From NCBI GenBank assembly GCA_039800205.1, contig JBDLRB010000280.1:3870-67869 (forward strand): a stretch of 64,000 bases of DNA. The letters run 5' to 3'. Both the position numbers and the translations under genes were made by a program. The notes below the pieces were generated by a model. That model was not told where the DNA came from and did no database searches. It was given only the letters and a program-made list of their open reading frames with translations. Every line of letters begins with the position of its first letter. The first letter of the stretch is position 1. This DNA is from SYIM01 sp039800205 (lineage in GTDB: Bacteria; Pseudomonadota; Gammaproteobacteria; Burkholderiales; Burkholderiaceae_E). Shown here in pieces: positions 57,173 through 64,000 of the stretch.

Positions 57173-58591
57173 TCAGTGCCCCCCATGCCCCCCAGAGGGC
57201 TTGCGTACCCGGACCTCAACGTCGGTGGAGGGCCGATTCACCGCCGGCATCACCCCTGCGCTCTCGGCCTTGAACCGGGCCGGATCCGGAAGACTGCCCG
57301 TGAACTCATAGGCGACCGTCCCGGGCGGATGCGTGTACCAGCCCGGATCGCGGTAATCGCCCCGAGGCTGATCCTTGCGAACCTTGAGGATGCTGAACAT
57401 CCCCCCCATGCCCACCGCACCAAAAGGTCCCTGTCCGGTCATCATCGGCGCAGTGTTGTCTGGGAGTGGCATCGACATTTCGGTCATGTCCTTCATGCCC
57501 CGCTCGCCCATTACCATGTAGTCCGGAATCAATCGCGTGATCTGCCGCGCGACCCCTGAATGGTCTACACCGATCATCGTCGGAACCTTGTGCCCCATCG
57601 CGTTCATCGTGTGATGACTCTTGTGGCAATGGAAGGCCCAGTCGCCCTCCTCGTCCGCCAGGAACTCGACCTGCCGCATCTGCCCAACCGCCACATCGGT
57701 GGTCACTTCATACAAGCGGGTCGATTTCGGTGTAGGGCCACCGTCCGTACCGGTCACGAGAAACTCATGGCCGTGAAGATGAATCGGATGATTGGTCATC
57801 GTCAGATTACCGACCCGGATGCGTACCCGGTCACCGTGCCGCACAACGAGCGGATCGATTCCGGGAAAGATCCGGCTGTTCCAGCTCCAGAGATTGAAAT
57901 CGAGCATGGTCATGATCCTGGGGGTCGCACTGCCCGGCTCGATGTCATAGGCATTGAGCAAGAAGCAGAAGTCCCGATCTACTTCATCGATCAAGGGGTG
58001 CTTGCCTTTGGGATGCGTGACCCAGAACCCCATCATGCCCATCGCCATCTGAACCATCTCATCGGCATGGGGGTGGTACATGAAGGTGCCTGGCCGACGC
58101 GCGACGAATTCGTAGACGAAGGTCTTGCCGGGAGCGATGCCCGGCTGGTTCAGCCCGGTCACCCCATCCATCCCGTTGGGCAGACGCTGACCGTGCCAGT
58201 GAATGCTGGTGAGCTCGCCCAGACGGTTCGTGACAAAAAGGCGGACGCGGTCGCCCTCCACCACCTCGATCGTCGGTCCAGGGCTCTGGCCGTTATAGCC
58301 CCAGAGGTGCGCCTTGAACCCAGGGGCCATCTCGCGCACGACCGGCTCAGCCACCAGATGAAATTCCTTCACGCCGTTGTTCATGCGCCAGGGCAAGGTC
58401 CAGCCGTTGAGTGTGACAACGGGGTTATAGGGTCGGCCCGTCTCCGGAATGAGCGGCGGCATGGTGTCGGGGCGGGTCTGAATCACGGGCTCAGGCAGCG
58501 CCGCGAGCGCGACCTTGCTGACAGCGGTCGCCGTCGCAGCTGCAGCCACTGTGAAGCCGGCGCCCCCGATAAAGTTTCTTCTCGAGAACAT
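57173..58591 (-). CDS. Multicopper oxidase (copper-resistance type)
   Basis: A 472-residue periplasmic enzyme with a twin-arginine signal (SRRNFIGG). Copper ligands are His131-x-His133 (HWHG), His173-x-His175 (YHPHADE), His268, His271 and His273 (NHPIHLHGHEF) and His321-Cys322-His323 with His327 and Met332 (HCHKSHHTMNAM). All type 1, 2 and 3 sites are present. It probably oxidises Cu(I) to the less toxic Cu(II). AGAGGA eight bases before ATG 58591 is good; a GTG three bases earlier is an alternative. A methionine-rich MKDMTEMSMPLPDNTAPMM stretch is near residues 365-385. Confidence 0.93.
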   Translation of the reverse strand: MFSRRNFIGGAGFTVAAAATATAVSKVALAALPEPVIQTRPDTMPPLIPETGRPYNPVVTLNGWTLPWRMNNGVKEFHLVAEPVVREMAPGFKAHLWGYNGQSPGPTIEVVEGDRVRLFVTNRLGELTSIHWHGQRLPNGMDGVTGLNQPGIAPGKTFVYEFVARRPGTFMYHPHADEMVQMAMGMMGFWVTHPKGKHPLIDEVDRDFCFLLNAYDIEPGSATPRIMTMLDFNLWSWNSRIFPGIDPLVVRHGDRVRIRVGNLTMTNHPIHLHGHEFLVTGTDGGPTPKSTRLYEVTTDVAVGQMRQVEFLADEEGDWAFHCHKSHHTMNAMGHKVPTMIGVDHSGVARQITRLIPDYMVMGERGMKDMTEMSMPLPDNTAPMMTGQGPFGAVGMGGMFSILKVRKDQPRGDYRDPGWYTHPPGTVAYEFTGSLPDPARFKAESAGVMPAVNRPSTDVEVRVRKPSGGHGGH

Positions 58592-58636
58592 CACATCGAT
58601 CCTCTTTGGGAAAGGGTGAGTGGACAGTCGTACGGA

Positions 58637-60085
58637 TCAGTGGGCCGCGCCCCCTCGATCGGCCGCCATCCGACTGGGTGCGGCCGAGACCGTGAGGCTG
58701 GGTTGACCCACCAGAGCGCTGTCGAGATCGGCCTGGGCGAGCCAGAAATCACGCAAGGCCTCGATCGCCGCATTGACGCTCGCAATTTGCGCACGCGCAT
58801 CGTTGAGGAGCTCGAAAACGCCAATCAGCATCGCGTTGTAGCGAAGCAGATTTTCCTCGGCGATCCGGGCCCGCAAGGGTACGATTTCGTCGCGCTGATG
58901 CCGGGCAATATCCCAGGCGGTTCGGTACGCCCCATAGGCTTCGCGCACTTCGGATCGGGCATTGATTGCGCGCTCTGCCGCGCTGTGCAGGGCCTGCATG
59001 TAAAGCCCCTCAGCCCGCGCAACGCGGGCATCCCCCCAGTCAAAGAGGGGCAGTTCCAGCCCGACCTCCCAACCGCGCTGTGTCGGCGCCTCGTTCGAGC
59101 CATTGCGTACCAGCCCGAGTTCGAGGACGTTCACGAATCGGGTCGTCCGCGAGAGCCCCAGGTTGCGTGCGGTCGCCTCCACGCCTCGACGTGCGGCCTC
59201 GACATCGAGCCGCTGCGCGAGGGCGATCCGCTCGATATCGGGGAGCTCGCGCGGCTGCTTCGGAAGCCCGGGCAGGCGATCGGGCAACTTGAACTGTGCC
59301 TGCGCGCCCCACAGCCCCAGGAATCGCGTCAGGCGCTCACGTGTGGCGCGCTGATGTTGCCGAGCCCGGGCATGCTCCAGCGCCGCATCGGCGTGAAAGC
59401 TCTGCTCGCGTGCCTGCTCCAGTGCATTGAAATTGCCAACCCGGGCCATCCGCCGTGCGAGTTCCGCGCCAGCCTCGGCGGCCTGCATCACCTGCTGGCT
59501 GTACCGTACCGCCTCTTCTGCAGCGACCGCCTGAACCCAGGCCTTTCGGGTTTCGGCAGCCAGGGACAAGACCTGCATCGCCACGGCCTGTTGCGCTTGT
59601 TCGAACCGTCGAGTCTCAACCTGCCGCGCAAGGGGCAGCGTCAGCACACGGGCAAGATTTAAATGAAAGCCCCGCTCGAGCTCGACCTCGTCACCTCGGG
59701 TCACCCGACCAAAGCTGAATCCAGGATTGGGCAAGCGCCCGGCCTGAACGACCTCGGCTTCCGTGATGCCCAACCCCGCGTAAGCGGCCTGCAGCCCGCG
59801 ATTGTTCAGCAGCGCAAGCTCCACCGCTTCGTCCATTCCCAGTGGCTTCTCAAGGAGTACGGCCACGCGCTGCCGGGCTCGATCCTCGCCCCCCGCCTCG
59901 CGCGACCAACTGCCCGGAACGGCTCGTCCCAGCCGCTCTCCTGCGGTCTGCTGAACGGCGATCAGCCCGCCATCGGTACTCAAGGACGCGCAGCCGCTCA
60001 AAGCGAGTGCAAGTGCCATCGGCCCAAGGACGCGGGCCGCCGCGCTCAGCGCTGGCCTGGGTGCGCCTTCGATCTGTTCGGTCAT
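58637..60085 (-). CDS. TolC/CusC-like outer-membrane channel lipoprotein
   Basis: A 482-residue outer-membrane efflux protein. The lipobox is LALSGCASL near residue 32. Two TolC repeats follow with long coiled regions (LALLNNRGLQAAYAGLGITEAEVVQAGRLPNPGF and LPLFDWGDARVARAEGLY, the latter typical of the second repeat). It lies upstream of the multicopper oxidase gene in the copper cluster, so copper efflux is likely. The inner-membrane pump and adaptor are not in this cluster. MTEQIEGAPRPAL at 60085 is chosen for the start. Confidence 0.9.
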   Translation of the reverse strand: MTEQIEGAPRPALSAAARVLGPMALALALSGCASLSTDGGLIAVQQTAGERLGRAVPGSWSREAGGEDRARQRVAVLLEKPLGMDEAVELALLNNRGLQAAYAGLGITEAEVVQAGRLPNPGFSFGRVTRGDEVELERGFHLNLARVLTLPLARQVETRRFEQAQQAVAMQVLSLAAETRKAWVQAVAAEEAVRYSQQVMQAAEAGAELARRMARVGNFNALEQAREQSFHADAALEHARARQHQRATRERLTRFLGLWGAQAQFKLPDRLPGLPKQPRELPDIERIALAQRLDVEAARRGVEATARNLGLSRTTRFVNVLELGLVRNGSNEAPTQRGWEVGLELPLFDWGDARVARAEGLYMQALHSAAERAINARSEVREAYGAYRTAWDIARHQRDEIVPLRARIAEENLLRYNAMLIGVFELLNDARAQIASVNAAIEALRDFWLAQADLDSALVGQPSLTVSAAPSRMAADRGGAAH

Positions 60086-60095
60086 CGCCCCCTCC

Positions 60096-60455
60096 TCAAT
60101 GTCCGCTGTGTGCGCCCCGTGCGGCGGGGACGTCTGGGGCGGATACGGTGCCCGCCGATCCGCCCGGTGTCGTCTCGGGCTGCTGCGCCTGGCGGGCATA
60201 AGCCCGCCACCCACCGATCCGGTTCACCGTCTCATTCGCCTCGATCCAGGGGGTCGGTGTCTGGCTACCCATCCCTCGATAGCCGGTCAGCGGCGACTGG
60301 TACACCGCATGGGGCACCGGCGCCCTGGCATCGAGCGGGTCTGCCGGGTGAGACGCATCCGCAGGCCTCTGGGCATGGGCCAGAGTCAGCGGACAGAGCA
60401 ACAGGACGGCGGCCGCCTGTCGCCCCGTCATCTTGAACGCACGATTGAACATCAT
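60096..60455 (-). CDS. Small exported protein of the copper cluster, function unknown
   Basis: A 119-residue protein with a signal peptide (cleavage after LAHA at residue 28). Residues 46-92 contain a block (VYQSPLTGYRGMGSQTPTPW, then IEANETVNRIGGWRAYARQAQ) that I recall in small exported proteins encoded beside copper-associated TolC genes in betaproteobacteria. The tail is low-complexity, rich in P, A and H. It overlaps no gene but is 10 bases upstream of the TolC-like start, so it is co-transcribed. No name is assigned. Confidence 0.65.
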   Translation of the reverse strand: MMFNRAFKMTGRQAAAVLLLCPLTLAHAQRPADASHPADPLDARAPVPHAVYQSPLTGYRGMGSQTPTPWIEANETVNRIGGWRAYARQAQQPETTPGGSAGTVSAPDVPAARGAHSGH

Positions 60456-60642
60456 CGAAACCTCTCGGTCAGTGGGTCGACGGATCGCTTGACCCGCGAC
60501 AGATCCCTCGCATCCTCCACGAATCTGATCGGCACGACGTGAGCCGATCAATCAGCGATCGATGAAGACGGGGTGTGGAATCGACGGGACCTGAACCTGC
60601 CCGCGCCAGCGTGAAGCACCCGAGGCGCAGGGGACCCGCCGG

Positions 60643-61113
60643 TCAGGCGGCGAGGGACCGTCGTGGAGGACGTTCGAGGCCGTCCGGCAGGTGAGAAGGC
60701 GGGGGCGAAGCGGCGATCGGGACGACTGGCCCATGCGACGCCAGCGAGTGTGAAAAATCGAACCCGGCCGGCAGAGCGTGCATCATCAGGCAGCAGGTCG
60801 CACAGGCACTGCAGGTGGACCCAGACAGGTGAGGTGTGTCATGTCCGGCCGACGGATCGGCTCGGTCGCCACGCAGGATCCGGTCTGCAATCGCAACCTC
60901 ATGGTGAGCGGGACGAAGGTGATCCGATGCAGTCGCGTCCGTCGCGCGATGCACCGAACCCGCATGCACTGCGGACGCATCGGCCCGGGAATGCGCTGAC
61001 GACAGGGGGGCGTGCCCCGTCACACAGGCGAGCGACAGCGCTGCGGCCATACCCTGCATCGGCAGAGCGAGCAGCAGACACCAGACAGCGAGAAGTCGGG
61101 TTAGCCCGTTCAT
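60643..61113 (-). CDS. Small CzcI/CopL-like exported metal-responsive protein
   Basis: A 156-residue protein with a signal peptide (LTRLLAVWCLLLALPMQGMAAA). A His-rich middle (HSRADASAVHAGSVHRA, HLRPAHHEVA) is followed by a cysteine knot CSACATCC and a C-terminal proline-rich part. The layout resembles CzcI or CopL-like small proteins at the head of betaproteobacterial metal-resistance operons, whose role is unclear. The family match is by layout and not by firm motif. An in-frame ATG 12 bases earlier (61125) is possible. Confidence 0.6.
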   Translation of the reverse strand: MNGLTRLLAVWCLLLALPMQGMAAALSLACVTGHAPLSSAHSRADASAVHAGSVHRATDATASDHLRPAHHEVAIADRILRGDRADPSAGHDTPHLSGSTCSACATCCLMMHALPAGFDFSHSLASHGPVVPIAASPPPSHLPDGLERPPRRSLAA

Positions 61114-61125
61114 GTTCCCGATCAT

Positions 61126-61548
61126 AAGGCATTGGACGACGCCCGATGTGACGGCCCCCCGCTCAACAGGGGCATCGCACCGATTCGGGCGGCCCAGCGA
61201 GTAAGCGACTCATTGAGGCGCTGCGAGAAGAGGCGAGCCCTCAGTTCGGAGGCAGGGCGCGGCGTGGTTGCGACAGCGTCTGACGGCTGGCGCACAGTTT
61301 TCATTCGTCACGCACGTATCCGCTTTCTCTGTTGAGCGCGTCCGATGCGTTTTCAATCCTTCGATCGAAGGATTGGCTCAATGCCTGGATTTACAGAAAC
61401 TTGACCAGCATACCGCGTCCCGCCAAAAACCAAGCGAATCGCAATTCATGGCTGGTTCTCGGGGCGCATCCCGGCATGCGTGCAACGTCAAATTGAACGT
61501 CTGCGTGCATGGCCAAGAAAAGAACGTTAATCGAACAGGAGTCGTGTC
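61126..61548. other. Gene-free stretch between the copper cluster and the adhesin gene
   Basis: About 420 bases that separate a minus-strand operon from a plus-strand gene, so promoters for both should lie here. Short frames exist on both strands but look like GC-driven noise. Visible contents are a 22-bp palindrome (61354-61375), a TGACG...CGTCA pair near 61290-61315, and AT-rich patches around 61290-61420 that stand out from the GC-rich surroundings. No tRNA or small RNA was recognised. Confidence 0.7.
61354..61375. promoter_or_regulatory. Perfect 22-bp palindrome upstream of the adhesin gene
   Basis: CAATCCTTCGA joined to TCGAAGGATTG with no loop, centred between 61364 and 61365, 174 bases before the adhesin start. 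A gapless, perfect dyad is more like a dimeric regulator operator than a hairpin terminator, and no T-run follows. The regulator is unknown. Confidence 0.5.
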
Positions 61549-64000
61549 ATGGCAGTCGTCGCACGCATCGCCCAACCCGATGGCAAAACGGTATTGCGCC
61601 TGGCACTGAGCTCGAAGCAGGCGGTTCGGACGAAGGGCCTCAGAAGTGCAAAAGTAGAACTCATCGACGAAGAGACCCAAAGGGTGATCCCGGATGTGTC
61701 GGTGCGCCGTGACGGAGACACGATTGAACTATCCGTACTCCGTAATGGTGAAAAACAAGTGCTCATTCTGGAGGACGGAGACGGCGCGGGCATTTCGGTC
61801 AGTACCGAGACCGGTCAGGTCATCGGAGGGGACTCCTCCGTCGGCGCGTCGACCGGCGCTTCGACGACTCCTGGTGCCGCAGGGACTCAGTCAAGCGTTT
61901 GGCCAGGCACGTTCATTGTCGGGGATGACATTGCCGCCGCCGCGATCCCATGGCTTTGGCCGGCAGCGCTCATTGGCGGGGCAGCGCTATTGCTCCATCG
62001 CGACCCAGAACCTGACCGCACGCCTCCCGTGGTCAGCGGGCTGGATATCACCACAGCCACCGATACTGGCGCGGACGATTTGACAACCGGAAGCGGCGCA
62101 CCCTCGCTGACGTTTTCAGGCGAGCCCGGGCTCAAGATCGCTTTGAAGGGTGCGGACGGCACGCTCCTGGACAAGAGCCAGTACACCGTCAATTATGCCG
62201 CTGGCCGGTACACCGTCACACTGGTCGACGCGAACACAGGGATCGACGGTGCGCAGGCATTCGGAAGTTTCCTGAATGGCGTGGCAACTGGAAATGCCGC
62301 ATCGGCAGCCGACGGCGTCTACACGATCGTGGCAACCGATTCGGCCTCCAACAGTGCCGACGTCGGTACGTTCACCATCGACACCACATCGCCGAGTACC
62401 GGTGCCCTGGACATCACTGAGGCGACCGACACGGGGCCGAACGATACCCGAACAAGCCATGGCCTTCCGATTCTGACGTTCTCCGGCGAGCCCGGGCTGA
62501 ACATCACCTTGAAGGGGGTCGATGGCAGCCTTCTCGACCCAATGCAGTACAGTGTCAGCTACGTGCCAGGCGCAGGCGCAGCTGAGGGCACCTACACGGT
62601 TGCACTAATTGACGCCGACACCGGCACGGCAGGCGCCCAAGGTTTTGGGAGCTTTACCAATGGCGGAGTCGCAAGCAACAATCCAGCGGCCAGCCTGGAT
62701 GGTACCTACACCGTTGTGGCGACGGACTCAGCCGAAAACAGCAAAGACGTCGGCACATTCGCAATCGATACCACACCGCCGACCACGGGCGCGCTGGATA
62801 TCAACGCTGCGACCGATACGGGTGCGGACGACAGCAATACCCGTAATGGGCTTCCCGTCCTGAACTTTACGGGTGAAGCGGGGCTCGCAATCGTGCTCAA
62901 CGGCGTAAACGGCGCGGCGCTCAACCCGAGCCAGTACAGCGTCGTTTTTAACGACGGCACCTACACGGTCGCGTTACTCGACGCCGATCTCACAAACGCC
63001 GGGGTGCAAGGGTTCGGCAGCTACACAGAAACAGGCGCGCCCAGCGGCAACCCCGCGGCAAGTGCTGATGGTCGATACACCATCGTTGCCACCGACACTG
63101 CAGCCAACGCCAAGGATGTGGGAAGCTTCGTGATTGACACGACGCCTCCGATCACGGGGCCTTTGGATATCAGCGCGGCGACCGATACCGGCGCCGACGA
63201 TACCAATACGCGTAGCGGTCTACCCGAGCTGACCTTCAGTGGCGAGCCCGGGCTCAACGTCATGCTCAGAGGAGCAGACGGAGCGCTTCTCGATGCAAGC
63301 CAGTACACCGTCAACTACGCCAACGGCCTGTACACCGTCACGCTGGTCGATGCCAATCTGGGAACAGCAGGTGCGCAAAATTTCGGCAGCTTCGACGGAT
63401 CAGGTGCAGCCACGGGCAATCCCGCTGGCAGTGCAGACGGCACCTACACGATCGTTGTAACGGACACTGCCGCGAACGCAAAGGATGTGGGCAGCTTCGT
63501 CATCGACACCACCCCGCCGGTGACCGGCGCACTCGATATCACGACCGCAACCGATACGGGCGCCAATGACACCAACACCGGCAATAGTCTGCCGATTCTC
63601 ACCTTCTCAGGCGAGCCAGGCCTGGCCATCACGCTGAAAGGCGCTGATGGCAGCCTGCTGGCACCGAGCCAATACAGCGTCAGCTACGCACCTGGGGCGG
63701 GCGGTGCAAACGGCACCTATGTGGTTGCGCTTCTCGATGCAAACACGGGTGCCGGTGGGGCCCAGGGCTTCGGGAATTTTACCAGCGCTGGTGCCGCATC
63801 GGGTAATCCGGCCTCCAGCGTGGACGGCACGTACACGATTGTTGCCACTGACTCGGCGACGAACAGTAAGGATGTGGGTACGTTCACCATTGACACCACT
63901 GCGCCTGCCGCCCCAACCGTCACCGACGTGACCGAAAACGCAGGCGACCCCAACGCGGCCGATCTCATCACAAACGACAACACGCAGGTCCTCAGCGTAA
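61549..64000 (+). CDS. Large repeat-containing surface adhesin, N-terminal part (BapA/Lap-like)
   Basis: An open frame starts at ATG 61549 (AGGAG seven bases upstream) and has no stop through the right edge, giving at least 817 residues. Residues 1-90 form a BapA-prefix-like beta domain (VARIAQPDGKTVLRLALSS, DTIELSVLRNGEKQVLILEDGDGAG). A hydrophobic segment follows at 132-149 (AAIPWLWPAALIGGAALLL). From about residue 165 there are five tandem 122-129-residue Ig-like repeats and then a different repeat type (APAAPTVTDVTENAG). This layout fits a type I-secreted biofilm adhesin. The retention or export signals at the C-terminus are out of view. GC content looks lower than in neighbouring genes. 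Confidence 0.85.
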   Translation, partial: MAVVARIAQPDGKTVLRLALSSKQAVRTKGLRSAKVELIDEETQRVIPDVSVRRDGDTIELSVLRNGEKQVLILEDGDGAGISVSTETGQVIGGDSSVGASTGASTTPGAAGTQSSVWPGTFIVGDDIAAAAIPWLWPAALIGGAALLLHRDPEPDRTPPVVSGLDITTATDTGADDLTTGSGAPSLTFSGEPGLKIALKGADGTLLDKSQYTVNYAAGRYTVTLVDANTGIDGAQAFGSFLNGVATGNAASAADGVYTIVATDSASNSADVGTFTIDTTSPSTGALDITEATDTGPNDTRTSHGLPILTFSGEPGLNITLKGVDGSLLDPMQYSVSYVPGAGAAEGTYTVALIDADTGTAGAQGFGSFTNGGVASNNPAASLDGTYTVVATDSAENSKDVGTFAIDTTPPTTGALDINAATDTGADDSNTRNGLPVLNFTGEAGLAIVLNGVNGAALNPSQYSVVFNDGTYTVALLDADLTNAGVQGFGSYTETGAPSGNPAASADGRYTIVATDTAANAKDVGSFVIDTTPPITGPLDISAATDTGADDTNTRSGLPELTFSGEPGLNVMLRGADGALLDASQYTVNYANGLYTVTLVDANLGTAGAQNFGSFDGSGAATGNPAGSADGTYTIVVTDTAANAKDVGSFVIDTTPPVTGALDITTATDTGANDTNTGNSLPILTFSGEPGLAITLKGADGSLLAPSQYSVSYAPGAGGANGTYVVALLDANTGAGGAQGFGNFTSAGAASGNPASSVDGTYTIVATDSATNSKDVGTFTIDTTAPAAPTVTDVTENAGDPNAADLITNDNTQVLSV
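62041..63900 (+). repeat. Five tandem Ig-like repeats inside the adhesin gene
   Basis: Units begin at about 62041, 62407, 62794, 63163 and 63532, each 366-387 bases and each opening with a LDI-x-x-ATDTGADD-type string, then LTFSGEPGL, a QYSVSY-like strand, and closing with DVGTFTIDTTPP. The units are similar in protein sequence but not identical in DNA, pointing to expansion followed by divergence. A different repeat family takes over at about 63901. Confidence 0.85.

Noticed and set aside
57560..59662. A 700-residue plus-strand frame opposite the multicopper oxidase and TolC-like genes
   Set aside because: It spans two well-supported minus-strand genes and their gap and shows no family likeness.
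61122..61304. Short minus-strand frame of 60 residues between the copper cluster and the adhesin
   Set aside because: No ribosome-binding site, no family likeness, and arginine/serine-rich composition typical of random GC-rich frames.

Overview
The window looks like a chromosomal segment of a Burkholderiales-type betaproteobacterium. It is GC-rich throughout, with no insertion sequence, prophage, tRNA, rRNA or CRISPR array that I could see. The main lineage clue is gene order: ompA-ubiG-gph lies divergent from a long gyrA-pheA-hisC-tyrA-aroA-cmk-rpsA-ihfB-lapA-lapB run, as I recall it from Burkholderiales. The S1 and IHF-beta sequences fit that lineage. The AroA sequence does not, being of the class II-like type. 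The species is not identifiable from the sequence alone.

Layout. (1) 1-5.5 kb: the tail of a yggS gene, rpsT, murJ, a two-gene D-amino-acid unit (N-acyl-D-amino-acid deacylase and a D-glutamate-cyclase family protein) and a ComEA-like protein. (2) 5.6-23 kb: housekeeping core with ubiA, proC, lapBA, ihfB, rpsA, cmk, aroA, tyrA, hisC, pheA and gyrA, then mtaD, an OmpA-family protein, ubiG and gph. serC, usually found between gyrA and pheA, is absent. (3) 23-30.8 kb: a cyanophycin locus with a full cyanophycin synthetase, a second synthetase-like protein with a damaged Mur-ligase P-loop, and a divergent pair encoding an ABC exporter with an extra N-terminal zinc-ribbon region and a DUF1854 protein. 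(4) 30.8-33.3 kb: a MacA-like adaptor and a MacB-like permease with no ATPase gene. (5) 33.5-38.5 kb: a periplasmic molybdenum hydroxylase (iorAB) tightly coupled to soxX, followed by soxY, soxZ and soxA. This is the most unusual part of the window.

(6) 38.5-45 kb: malate synthase G, a histidine phosphatase, DNA polymerase IV, a stand-alone core-MetE (MesD-like) methionine synthase and a thiosulfate-permease-like YeeE/YedE protein. (7) 45-51 kb: a five-gene branched-chain-amino-acid-type ABC importer led by, and translationally coupled to, a ribosome hibernation factor, then a PuuE-type allantoinase. (8) 51-55.7 kb: a lipoprotein subtilase with a proprotein-convertase-like C-terminal domain, and aminopeptidase N. 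(9) 55.7-61.1 kb: a seven-gene periplasmic copper-handling cluster (CusF-like, DUF411, cupredoxin, multicopper oxidase, TolC-like channel and two small exported proteins) with no cognate pump. (10) 61.5-64 kb: the start of a giant repeat-containing surface adhesin that runs off the window, preceded by the only gene-free stretch over 300 bases, which carries a perfect 22-bp palindrome.

Together the genes suggest a free-living heterotroph able to oxidise reduced sulfur or a sulfur-containing organic compound in the periplasm, store nitrogen as cyanophycin, and resist copper. Apart from IHF-beta I found no DNA-binding regulator gene in the 64 kb. Function assignments rest on reading motifs by eye and on memory of the families; no database search was run.
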